This document shows positions 7,984-15,491 of a stretch of DNA of 50,096 nt, piece by piece. Below the pieces are notes generated by a model. That model saw nothing but the letters and a program-made list of their open reading frames with translations, did no database searches and was not told where the DNA came from. Each line of letters begins with the position of its first letter. Within the stretch, counting starts at the first letter, position 1. The stretch is from the NCBI GenBank assembly GCA_013152655.1, contig JAADFW010000226.1, positions 1 through 50,096 of the forward strand. The letters are read 5' to 3'. Source of the stretch: Chlorobiota bacterium (GTDB taxonomy: Bacteria > Bacteroidota > Bacteroidia > Bacteroidales > B39-G9). A program made the translations under genes and the position numbers.

Positions 7984-9165
7984 TTAAAAATTGCTTAAAG
8001 TACCTGAAACAGATGTCCATGACCAATTACTAAATTTGCCGGCATCAGCACCCACTTTATTATTGCCTGAAGTTACGAGGGTAACAAAAGCATCGCTTCC
8101 ATCTTTAAAGAAATCTGAAACGGTTAATGAGTCAGCCGGAAGAGTGGCTTCAAAGTTTGTGAATGTACATATATATTCAGTTGGTATTTGATCAAAGTCT
8201 TGTCCTGCTTTTAAGTCGAAGAAGTATATACTATCCATATCAACATACGAATTAGCATCAAGGTCAACAAGCCCGTCGGCTTCTTTAGCCTGAACCGTAA
8301 CATTTTTAATTGTATGTTTTGCAACCATAGTACCTTCAGGCCCGTCTAATTCAAAACATTCGTCGCCCGGGTTTACAATTATAACATTATTAATAGTTCC
8401 GCCCCATGATTGGTCGGTGTCTATTGCATCGTCGCCGGTATTCCATACTACAACATTTGAAATATTAACAGTACCTCCAAAAAATTCAATTCCATCGTCT
8501 TGGTTAGATACAATTTCTATGTATTCAATTGTTGTACCTGAACCAACACCGCCTAAAGTTAAACCGTTAATTTCGTTTCCTTCCCCAATATTGGCACCAC
8601 CATGACGAATGGAAACGTATTTAATAACTCCTGAATTGTCTGTTGCATTACTGCCACCATATAGTCCGTTTTGGTCTGAAGCAGGAATTCCTTCAATTTG
8701 TACTGAAGCAGCATCTGCTGAAATTGGTGCATTTCCCAAAATAATTAATCCGCCCCAAAGGCCGCTTAAATCAGGGTCAAGGTTTGGGCTTGCAATTTGG
8801 CCGGGTTTAATTTCGTCTGCAATGGATGTAAAAATAATTGGAGATTCGGAGGTTCCTTCTGCCATTAATTTAGCGTTTCGTGCAATTATTAATGCTGTGG
8901 CGTTTGTACCTGTTCCGGCTTTGCCTTTCACTATTACACCCGGCTCAATAGTTAATGTTGCACCTGAAATAACTTCAATACGGGCACCTAAAACATAAAC
9001 ATTACCTGTTTCCCAGGTTGTATTTTCAGTAATGTTTTCAATAATTTGTAGCTGGGTTGTGTCTCCGGTAATTATTGTGTTATCATCGCCGGGTGTGTCG
9101 GTATTACATGAAACTATACCAAATGTTAAGCCTGTAATTAGTAATAAAATTAAATTTGTTTTCAT
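7984..9165 (-). CDS. Right-handed beta-helix surface lipoprotein
   Basis: A 393-residue lipoprotein whose lipobox ends at Cys20 (IVSC). It is followed by an acidic run (NTDTPGDDN) like a Bacteroidota surface-lipoprotein export signal. The body is built of short strand-turn repeats typical of a parallel beta-helix: TTWETGNVYVLG, IEVISGATLTIEPGVIVKG, a GGLIILGNAPI rung, then VSIRHGG, IEIVSNQDDGIEFFGG and VVWNTGDDAIDTDQSW. The Asp-rich turns could bind metal or sugar. Proteins of this type are often found beside TonB-dependent receptors without SusD, and this gene lies first in a minus-strand unit with the receptor at 4988-7885. A lid- or ligand-binding partner role is therefore plausible but unproven. 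No catalytic residues of a pectate-lyase type were identified. Confidence 0.8.
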   Translation of the reverse strand: MKTNLILLLITGLTFGIVSCNTDTPGDDNTIITGDTTQLQIIENITENTTWETGNVYVLGARIEVISGATLTIEPGVIVKGKAGTGTNATALIIARNAKLMAEGTSESPIIFTSIADEIKPGQIASPNLDPDLSGLWGGLIILGNAPISADAASVQIEGIPASDQNGLYGGSNATDNSGVIKYVSIRHGGANIGEGNEINGLTLGGVGSGTTIEYIEIVSNQDDGIEFFGGTVNISNVVVWNTGDDAIDTDQSWGGTINNVIIVNPGDECFELDGPEGTMVAKHTIKNVTVQAKEADGLVDLDANSYVDMDSIYFFDLKAGQDFDQIPTEYICTFTNFEATLPADSLTVSDFFKDGSDAFVTLVTSGNNKVGADAGKFSNWSWTSVSGTLSNF

Positions 9166-9494
9166 TTTTAGTTTTTTTGTTTAGTAAATTATTTATGCAA
9201 ATGAACTTCTTTAAATATTACTTAATGTTAATAGTGTTTTAATCAATTATTAATTTTTCGGCTCATAAGTTTTATTTTGTTAACGTTAAATTAATATTAC
9301 AAACCGAATGTTTTTAAACAACAGATAATTAGGAATTTACAAGCATGAGAAAAAGTTGAGTTACGAATCATTCCCGGTTTTTCAAGCTAACTAATATTGT
9401 GTGTTTCTACCCGGGTAAATTAATTTGTATTTTCGCTGCATATTGTATTTTATTTTTGAAGGAAAGCTGTCCTCGCAATTCTGTTTGGTGAAAA
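9166..9494. promoter_or_regulatory. 329-bp divergent intergenic region with TTAAYGTTAA boxes
   Basis: No coding frame is seen. This gap separates the minus-strand lipoprotein/receptor unit from the plus-strand kinase gene and must hold both promoters. It contains the perfect palindrome TTAACGTTAA (9280-9289) and the near-copy TTAATGTTAA (9222-9231), 58 bases apart and nearer the lipoprotein start. A related TTTAAACGTTAA lies before the receptor gene. These are candidate operator sites, perhaps for the adjacent response regulator, but AT-rich DNA produces such strings by chance. Confidence 0.4.
9451..9458 (+). promoter_or_regulatory. Candidate -7 promoter box (TATTTTTG) of the kinase gene
   Basis: A TAnnTTTG match 37 bases before the ATG at 9495. 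A TTTG at 9424-9427 could be a -33 element, although the 23-nt gap is long. Confidence 0.4.
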
Positions 9495-10535
9495 ATGAGA
9501 AAATTAAATATTACCGCGATTAAAGTTTTAAATGCATTTGGAATAACATTATTGATGTTATCTTATTTGTTAATTGTTTATTTTTTTTGGAATATTAACC
9601 TGTTTTCAGTTATTATTTTTGTTTTTCTTTTATTTGGCATCACTTTGTACAGTTATAACTTTACCATTAAGCATTTGGTAATTAACAGGATTAAACCCTT
9701 ATATAAATTAATAAGTAAAACAAAAATTTCAGATTCGGAATTAAAAAATGAATTAAAAAAAAGCGACCCGATTTTAGCTTTTACCAAAGATTTTGATTCA
9801 TGGACAAAAGAAAAAGCTACTGAAGTAAAACAACTCACCGAACTTGAAAAATATCGTAAAGAATTTTTAGGAAATGTGTCGCATGAATTGAAAACACCGT
9901 TGTTTAATATACAGGGATATATTTATACGCTGTTGGATGGCGGGTTGGAGGATTCAACAATAAATCGTAAATATTTAGAAAGAACCGATAAAAGTATCGA
10001 CCGCCTGATTTCAATTGTTAAGGATTTGGATTCTATATCAAAACTTGAATATGGCGAGTTATTACTGAAAAAAGATAAATTTGATATTAACAGCCTTGTT
10101 TCCGATGTTGTTGAAATGCAGGAATTAAGAGCTAAAAAGAAAAAAATAGATTTAAAAATAAGTCATACAACTGCCGGCAGTCTGATAGTTGAAGCAGATA
10201 AAAACTTAATTGCACAAGTAGTTACTAATTTAATTGTTAATTCTATTAATTACGGAAAAGAAAAAGGATGGGTAAAGATTAATTATTTTGAGTATGACAA
10301 AAATATAATTATTGAAATAAGTGATAATGGGATTGGAATTTCAGAAGAACATTTATCCAGAATTTTTGAGCGTTTTTACCGGGTTGACCAAAGCCGTTCA
10401 AGAGAATTGGGCGGAACCGGTTTGGGGTTGTCAATTGTAAAACATATTATTGAAGCTCATCATCAAACTATAAATATAAGTAGTGAATTAAATAAAGGAA
10501 CTTCGGTTGCTTTTACCTTAAAAAAAATGATATAA
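9495..10535 (+). CDS. PhoR-like sensor histidine kinase
   Basis: A 346-residue inner-membrane sensor kinase. Two membrane segments (about 10-31 and 34-55) are joined by a very short loop, so there is almost no periplasmic sensor domain. A linker of about 60 residues follows, then a HisKA dimerisation domain with the phospho-accepting His130 in the motif NVSHELKTPL. The HATPase_c domain has its N-box at 245-249 (NLIVN), G1 box DNGIG (277-281), F-box FERFYRV and G2 box GGTGLGL (306-312). All catalytic boxes are intact. With no extracytoplasmic domain it probably senses through its membrane segments or a partner, as PhoR does through the Pst/PhoU system. The OmpR-type regulator gene at 11150-11842 is convergent and is the likely partner. 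The phosphate link is only by family resemblance. Confidence 0.9.
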   Translation: MRKLNITAIKVLNAFGITLLMLSYLLIVYFFWNINLFSVIIFVFLLFGITLYSYNFTIKHLVINRIKPLYKLISKTKISDSELKNELKKSDPILAFTKDFDSWTKEKATEVKQLTELEKYRKEFLGNVSHELKTPLFNIQGYIYTLLDGGLEDSTINRKYLERTDKSIDRLISIVKDLDSISKLEYGELLLKKDKFDINSLVSDVVEMQELRAKKKKIDLKISHTTAGSLIVEADKNLIAQVVTNLIVNSINYGKEKGWVKINYFEYDKNIIIEISDNGIGISEEHLSRIFERFYRVDQSRSRELGGTGLGLSIVKHIIEAHHQTINISSELNKGTSVAFTLKKMI

Positions 10536-10555
10536 CTTGCTAAAAATATTTAGTC

Positions 10556-11134
10556 ATGAATAAAATCAATAATTATTTTTTACTTTCAGTTTTATATTTT
10601 ATTATGTTCAATATAAATGCTCAGGATATTGAAGTGTATAAGAGGTTGAAAAATGATAATTTTAATTTTCCAAATGTGCCTTCATCATTGACTTTTAAAG
10701 AATTTCAAATATTAGAAAGGAACCTTACAGTTAAAGATATGATGTATGCTATGATTGTTCCTGGTTATACTCATTTTTATGCACAAGAAAATAAATATGG
10801 ATATAGCTTACTTGCAATTCGTGTAATAGGGTATTCAGGTTTATTATATTTATTAACAGCCAATGATGTTAAAATTGAAAATTATAGTATTAAAATAAAT
10901 AGTAATAGTCTTACTTCATATGAATTAGATAAAAAGCAAAAAACAAGCGAAAGTGTATTAATTGCATCATCTGCACTTATAGTTTCTTCTTATTTATTTG
11001 ATTGGATACATGGTAGTTATATACTAAAAGAAAAACAAGAAAATATTCGGTTTAAATATAGAATACAACTAAGTTATTTACCTTTAATTTATCACAAAGG
11101 GAACCCTTTATTAAGTATAACTTTTTCAATATAG
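10556..11134 (+). CDS. Hypothetical exported membrane protein in the kinase operon
   Basis: A 192-residue protein with a signal peptide (cleavage about residue 22, NINAQD). The segment MYAMIVPGYTHFYAQENKYGYSLL is followed by two hydrophobic segments (about 80-97 and 132-148). The P-G-x-x-H/Q-F-Y-x-x-x-K pattern followed by a membrane segment recalls the small DUF5683-like proteins of Bacteroidota, but the match is loose. It begins 20 bp after the kinase stop, so the two are probably co-transcribed, and it ends 15 bp before the stop of the convergent response-regulator gene. A role as an accessory sensor for a kinase that lacks its own periplasmic domain is possible but purely positional. Confidence 0.55.
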   Translation: MNKINNYFLLSVLYFIMFNINAQDIEVYKRLKNDNFNFPNVPSSLTFKEFQILERNLTVKDMMYAMIVPGYTHFYAQENKYGYSLLAIRVIGYSGLLYLLTANDVKIENYSIKINSNSLTSYELDKKQKTSESVLIASSALIVSSYLFDWIHGSYILKEKQENIRFKYRIQLSYLPLIYHKGNPLLSITFSI

Positions 11135-11149
11135 TTTAAGGAGTCATTT

Positions 11150-11842
11150 TTATTCCACAAATTTGTAACCCACACCTTTTATGGTTTCAATATATTGATT
11201 ACCAAGCTTTTCTCTAAGTTTTCTGATATGAACATCAATGGTTCTGTCACCAACAATTATATCATCGCCCCAAACCATACTAAAAATATCATCACGTGTA
11301 AAAACATAATCTGCTTTTCCGGCTAATAACACCAACAAATTAAATTCTTTCCGGGGTAATTTTATTTCAACTCCATTTTTTAAAACTTTATGCTTATTTA
11401 AATCTATTAGCAAATCGCCTGTTTTAATTATTTTTTCAGAATCATTTTGTTCAGCGTTTTGACTAACTCTTTTTAACAAAGCTTTAATTCTGCTAATAAG
11501 CACTTTAGGCTTTACCGGTTTTTTAATATAATCATCGGCTCCGGCATCAAATCCGGCAATTTGTGAATAATCTTCACCACGGGCAGTTAAAAAAGCTACA
11601 ATTATATGTTTTAACTCATCGTCTTTTCGAATAATTTCACAAGTTTCCATGCCATCCATTTCAGGCATCATTACATCTAAAAGAATAAGATGCGGTTTAA
11701 CTTCTTTAGCTACTTCAATAGCTTTTTTGCCATTGTTGGCAGTAAATACATTAAAACCTTCTTTTTTTAAATTGTAACTTAAAAATTCTAAGATATCTTT
11801 TTCATCATCAACTAACAGAATTTTGTAAATTTCTTTGTACAT
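11150..11842 (-). CDS. OmpR/PhoB-family response regulator
   Basis: A 230-residue DNA-binding response regulator. The receiver domain (about 6-120) has the acidic pair Asp12-Asp13, phospho-acceptor Asp56 (LILLDVMMPEMDG), Thr86 and Lys108, so it is fully phosphorylatable. The winged-helix effector domain (about 135-230) has the usual landmarks LPRKEFNLL, the VWGDD turn and RTIDVHIRKLREKLG, then the closing IKGVGYKF. The family activates or represses promoters by binding direct repeats as a head-to-tail dimer. Kinase and regulator are usually in tandem; here they converge with the small membrane-protein gene between them, so their expression is separately controlled. Partnership with the kinase at 9495 is likely from proximity but not certain. 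Confidence 0.92.
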   Translation of the reverse strand: MYKEIYKILLVDDEKDILEFLSYNLKKEGFNVFTANNGKKAIEVAKEVKPHLILLDVMMPEMDGMETCEIIRKDDELKHIIVAFLTARGEDYSQIAGFDAGADDYIKKPVKPKVLISRIKALLKRVSQNAEQNDSEKIIKTGDLLIDLNKHKVLKNGVEIKLPRKEFNLLVLLAGKADYVFTRDDIFSMVWGDDIIVGDRTIDVHIRKLREKLGNQYIETIKGVGYKFVE

Positions 11843-11972
11843 TAATAATTATTTAAATTATTGTTTATAATAAATTAAGTTTAAAAATATATTAAACCAA
11901 TACAAATCAATGGAAAATATAGCGTAACCAAGTTAAGAAATTATGAATTTTTAAGAAGAAAAATCTGTTTTA

Positions 11973-12608
11973 TTATAAAATTATTCTTGAAACGCCCTTG
12001 TTATATTGCTTTTCAAGAATTACTTTTTTAATTTTATTGTAATCGGTGGGGTTTTTAACAAAATTCATATTTGTAGTATCAATCACCAGAATTCTAATAT
12101 CTTTTTGTAATCTGAAAAAATCAAAATAACCTTTTTGTATTCCAAGTAAATATTCGGCAGTAATTGATTGCTCATAGTCTCTGCCCCGATTTTTAATATT
12201 AACTAATAATTTTTCAACATTTTGATGCAGATAAACATAAAGGCCAGGTTTGGGCAATTGGTTATAAATAATATGAAATATTTTACTATACAATTTATAT
12301 TCGTCTTCTTTTAAAGTTGACTGCGCAAAAATCAGCGATTTCATAAAATAATAATCGGCAATGGTAAACGATTTAAACAAATCTCTTTCGGCAAGGTCTT
12401 TTTTAAGTTGATTATACCGGTCGGCTAAAAAGGACATTTCCAACGGAAAAGAATAACGTTCAGGGTCGTTATAAAATTTAGGCAAAAAAGGGTTGTCAGC
12501 AAACTGTTCTAAAATTATTTTGGCATTATATTCAGCGGCAATTTTTTTTGAAAGTGTGGTTTTCCCGGCACCAATATTTCCTTCTATGACAATAAAATTG
12601 TAGTTCAC
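11973..12608 (-). CDS. Deoxynucleoside kinase
   Basis: A 211-residue cytosolic kinase of the dNK/dGK family, which phosphorylates salvaged deoxynucleosides to dNMPs. The P-loop is G-N-I-G-A-G-K-T-T (10-18). A D-R-Y-x-Q-L motif occurs near residue 67, where the family has its DRS-type catalytic motif. The lid region reads NIKNRGRDYEQSI, with the Arg residues that contact the ATP phosphates. Length is normal for the bacterial family (about 200-220). Base specificity (adenosine/guanosine versus pyrimidine) cannot be read off safely. A strong terminator separates it from the peptidase gene behind it, so it is an independent unit. Confidence 0.88.
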   Translation of the reverse strand: MNYNFIVIEGNIGAGKTTLSKKIAAEYNAKIILEQFADNPFLPKFYNDPERYSFPLEMSFLADRYNQLKKDLAERDLFKSFTIADYYFMKSLIFAQSTLKEDEYKLYSKIFHIIYNQLPKPGLYVYLHQNVEKLLVNIKNRGRDYEQSITAEYLLGIQKGYFDFFRLQKDIRILVIDTTNMNFVKNPTDYNKIKKVILEKQYNKGVSRIIL

Positions 12609-12640
12609 GTGCTACTAATTAACCTTAAAAATATGCCTGT

Positions 12641-12690
12641 AAAAAAAAGGCTGTTAAAAGTAAATAAAATAACACTTTTAACAGCCTTTT
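12641..12690 (-). terminator. Strong terminator of the S9 peptidase gene
   Basis: AAAAGGCTGTTAAAAGT (12645-12661) pairs perfectly with ACTTTTAACAGCCTTTT (12674-12690), a 17-bp stem over a 12-nt loop. On the minus strand it ends in eight T, so it stops transcription coming from 14830 towards 12707. Confidence 0.9.
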
Positions 12691-12706
12691 CAAAACTATT
12701 TATTTT

Positions 12707-14830
12707 CTAATATTTTGGAGTAAAATTCATATTATAGAATGCAAATGACCATAAGTCAGCATACTCTTCAATTATTTTTGAGGTTGGCTTGCCTGCTCCG
12801 TGTCCGGCTTTTGATGCAATGCGGATTAAAACCGGTTTATTTCCTTTGTATTTTTCTTGTAAAGTAGCAATATATTTAAACGAATGAGCCGGAACAACCC
12901 TGTCGTCATGGTCGGCTGTTGTAACTAAAACTGCCGGGTATTCAACATTTTCTTTAATAGAATGAAGCGGTGAATAATGATACAGGTAATTAAACATTTC
13001 CTCATTGTCTTCGCTGGTTCCATAATCGGCTGCCCAATAGCGGCCAATGGTAAATTTATGATATCGAAGCATATCCATTACCCCAACAGCCGGTAATGCA
13101 ACTGCAAACAAGTCAGGCCTTTGGTTAATAACTGCACCAATTAGTAATCCGCCATTTGAGCCTCCTTGTATAGTTAGTCGTTCAGAAGAAGTGTACTTTT
13201 CTTTAATTAAATATTCTGCTGCCGAAATAAAATCATCAAATACATTTTGCTTGTGCATTTTTATACCCGCTTCATGCCATTCTTCTCCATATTCGCCACC
13301 TCCACGTAAATTTGCCAGGGCAAATACTCCTCCGTTTTCAAGCCATATTAACCTGGTTACACTAAAATAAGGTGTTAAACTGATATTAAAACCACCATAT
13401 CCGTAAAGCAATGTTGGGTTTTTCCCGTTTCGTTTTAACCCTTTTTTATAAGTAATAAACATTGGAATTTTTGTTCCGTCGTTGCTCTCATAAAAAACTT
13501 GTTCGGTTGTATATCCTTGTGTTTCAAAGTCAATTTGCGACTCTGAATAAATTTCGGAAGTATTTTCTTTTATATTATACTTATAAGCTGTTGAAGGGGT
13601 GGTAAAACTGGTGATGGTATAAAAAGTGTAATTATCGTCAATATCGCCGCCAAAACCGCCAACCGAACCTATAATAGGAATATCAACATTGTATAAATAA
13701 GTTCCATTCATTTGATAAACTTTAATAACTGTATGTGCGTCTTGCATAATGTTGGCAAAAAGTTTCATTCCCGTCATTGAAACAGATTGTAATACACTTT
13801 CCTGTTCGGGAATAATATCAAACCAATTCTCTTTTTGATATTTCTCAACATCAATTCCAATTAATTTATATTTTGGCGCATTAAAGTTTGTAATTACATA
13901 TAGTTTCCCGTCAAAATGGTCAACTACCCAAAAATCGTTATCAAAATTATCAACCAGGGTTATGAATTTAGAATCCATATTGTCAAGGCTCTTAAAATAA
14001 AGCATGTTTCCTGTGGTTGATTCTGTTGCACTCATTATTAAATATTTCTCATCGCTGGTTACTGATACGCCAAACCCGCGCTCCGGAACATCAGGCATTT
14101 CGTAAATCAATTTATCTTCTGCTTGTTCTGTGCCAATTTTATGGTAAAAAACCTGATTATTTTTGTTTTCTCCTTTTAAAGCATTTTCCTCTTTGGGCTC
14201 CGGATATCTTGAATAGAAAAATCCATCTTTATACCATGAAATACCTGAAAATTTAACCCATTTAATATGGTCATTAAGCAAATTTCCGGTATTTACATCT
14301 TTTACGTAAAATTCGCGCCAGTCTGATCCACCACGGCTAATGCCATAGGCAAAATACTTGCCATCTTTCGATACGTCAAAATTTGTTAAAGCAACTGTAC
14401 CATCGTCTGAAAATTTATTCGGGTCAAGGAATAATTCCTCACCAGCATCAAGAGTTTTTTTAATATAAATTACATTTTGATTTTGTAATCCGTCATTTTT
14501 TGAAACAAAATAATAGGGCCCTCTTTTGAATGGTGCTGAAACTTTCGGATAGTCCCAAAGCTGAGTTAAGCGTTCTTTAATTTTTTCCCTGAAAGGAATA
14601 GTGGCCAGATAATCGTTCGTAACTTTATTTTCAGCTTTTACCCATTCTCCTGTTTCTTCCGAATGGTCGTCTTCAAGCCATCGGTATGGGTCGGGAACCG
14701 CGTGTCCAAAATAGTGGTCAACTGTATCAACTTTTTTTGTGTCCGGGTAATTTAATCGTTGCATATTGTGCTTTGTTTGTGTGCAGGAAACAACTCCTGT
14801 AATCATTAATAAAAAGAGTAATTTTTTCAT
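12707..14830 (-). CDS. Prolyl oligopeptidase family (S9A) lipoprotein
   Basis: A 707-residue peptidase that cleaves after proline in short peptides. The N-terminus has a lipobox (VVSC, Cys16), so it is anchored in the envelope, unlike the cytosolic animal enzyme. The sequence begins with the typical DTVDHYFGHAVPDPYRWLED block, followed by a seven-bladed propeller region (about 75-430). The alpha/beta-hydrolase domain carries the nucleophile Ser558 in GGSNGGLL, the acid in DHDDRVVP and the base in KAGHGAGKP, so all the catalytic residues are present. Length matches S9A enzymes (~700). It probably trims peptides released by other secreted proteases, such as the C25 enzymes further right. It is transcribed alone and ends at a strong terminator. 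Confidence 0.93.
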   Translation of the reverse strand: MKKLLFLLMITGVVSCTQTKHNMQRLNYPDTKKVDTVDHYFGHAVPDPYRWLEDDHSEETGEWVKAENKVTNDYLATIPFREKIKERLTQLWDYPKVSAPFKRGPYYFVSKNDGLQNQNVIYIKKTLDAGEELFLDPNKFSDDGTVALTNFDVSKDGKYFAYGISRGGSDWREFYVKDVNTGNLLNDHIKWVKFSGISWYKDGFFYSRYPEPKEENALKGENKNNQVFYHKIGTEQAEDKLIYEMPDVPERGFGVSVTSDEKYLIMSATESTTGNMLYFKSLDNMDSKFITLVDNFDNDFWVVDHFDGKLYVITNFNAPKYKLIGIDVEKYQKENWFDIIPEQESVLQSVSMTGMKLFANIMQDAHTVIKVYQMNGTYLYNVDIPIIGSVGGFGGDIDDNYTFYTITSFTTPSTAYKYNIKENTSEIYSESQIDFETQGYTTEQVFYESNDGTKIPMFITYKKGLKRNGKNPTLLYGYGGFNISLTPYFSVTRLIWLENGGVFALANLRGGGEYGEEWHEAGIKMHKQNVFDDFISAAEYLIKEKYTSSERLTIQGGSNGGLLIGAVINQRPDLFAVALPAVGVMDMLRYHKFTIGRYWAADYGTSEDNEEMFNYLYHYSPLHSIKENVEYPAVLVTTADHDDRVVPAHSFKYIATLQEKYKGNKPVLIRIASKAGHGAGKPTSKIIEEYADLWSFAFYNMNFTPKY

Positions 14831-14867
14831 GGTTATTAAGTTTATTATTATTTGAAAATATAACTTT

Positions 14868-15359
14868 CTACAACTGTAAATTATTGGTTCTTAATTTTTT
14901 ATCTTTTCTGTATCCCAAAATGTTACCAACTAAAAAACCAATTAACAAAACAAATAAAATTAATTTTGAAAACCCATTATAAAACAAATAAGATAATAAT
15001 AATCCTAAAAATCCTCCAGCCAATATTCCAAAAACACTATATAATGAAGTGTAATAGTTAGAAGGTTTTATTCCATGATTTTTGCTCAAATGGCTAAATA
15101 TTTTATCGCTTATCATTTCATATTCCTGTTTGTTTGTTTTTGAACGATTTAAATAATTTTCCAAATTAGAAGTAACATGAACAATATCGGATTTAAAATT
15201 ATTGCATTCTACGCAACTATCTGCGTATTTTTCAACATGCCGGGCATATTGTAAAAAACGGCCAACGAGGTAAAACTTATAATCTTTAGGATTAATTTTT
15301 TGTTGCTGAATTTCTAAGTTTTTTTCAATTAAACGGCAATAATCTTTTCCCTTTTCCAT
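14868..15359 (-). CDS. Hypothetical membrane protein with H-C-C motif
   Basis: A 163-residue protein whose N-terminal ~105 residues are soluble and helical and whose C-terminal part has two membrane segments (about 109-127 and 132-150) followed by a basic tail. Near residue 41 it has R-H-V-E-K-Y-A-D-S-C-V-E-C, a His followed by a CxxC pair. This resembles zinc-finger anti-sigma proteins, but the His-Cys spacing is wider than the standard HxxxCxxC. No sigma-factor gene is adjacent. It lies just upstream of the peptidase gene on the same strand (37-bp gap), so the two may be co-transcribed. The function is not known. Confidence 0.5.
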   Translation of the reverse strand: MEKGKDYCRLIEKNLEIQQQKINPKDYKFYLVGRFLQYARHVEKYADSCVECNNFKSDIVHVTSNLENYLNRSKTNKQEYEMISDKIFSHLSKNHGIKPSNYYTSLYSVFGILAGGFLGLLLSYLFYNGFSKLILFVLLIGFLVGNILGYRKDKKLRTNNLQL

Positions 15360-15435
15360 AAATTTAAATTATAAAGCAACCATAGTTACTAAAAACAGGT
15401 CATTAATTAAGATTATCTAAAAACTATATTTTTAG

Positions 15436-15443
15436 TAACTTTG
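15436..15443 (+). promoter_or_regulatory. Candidate -7 promoter box (TAACTTTG)
   Basis: An exact TAnnTTTG match 48 bases before the ATG of the first C25 peptidase gene. No clear -33 TTTG. Confidence 0.45.
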
Positions 15444-15491
15444 CAGTTCTTAAAAGTACAAATCTAAATAAATACTAATAAATTATAAACT

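Noticed and set aside
8609-8998. 129-residue frame opposite the beta-helix lipoprotein gene
   Set aside because: It is the mirror of a well-supported repeat protein and has no signal, domain or promoter.
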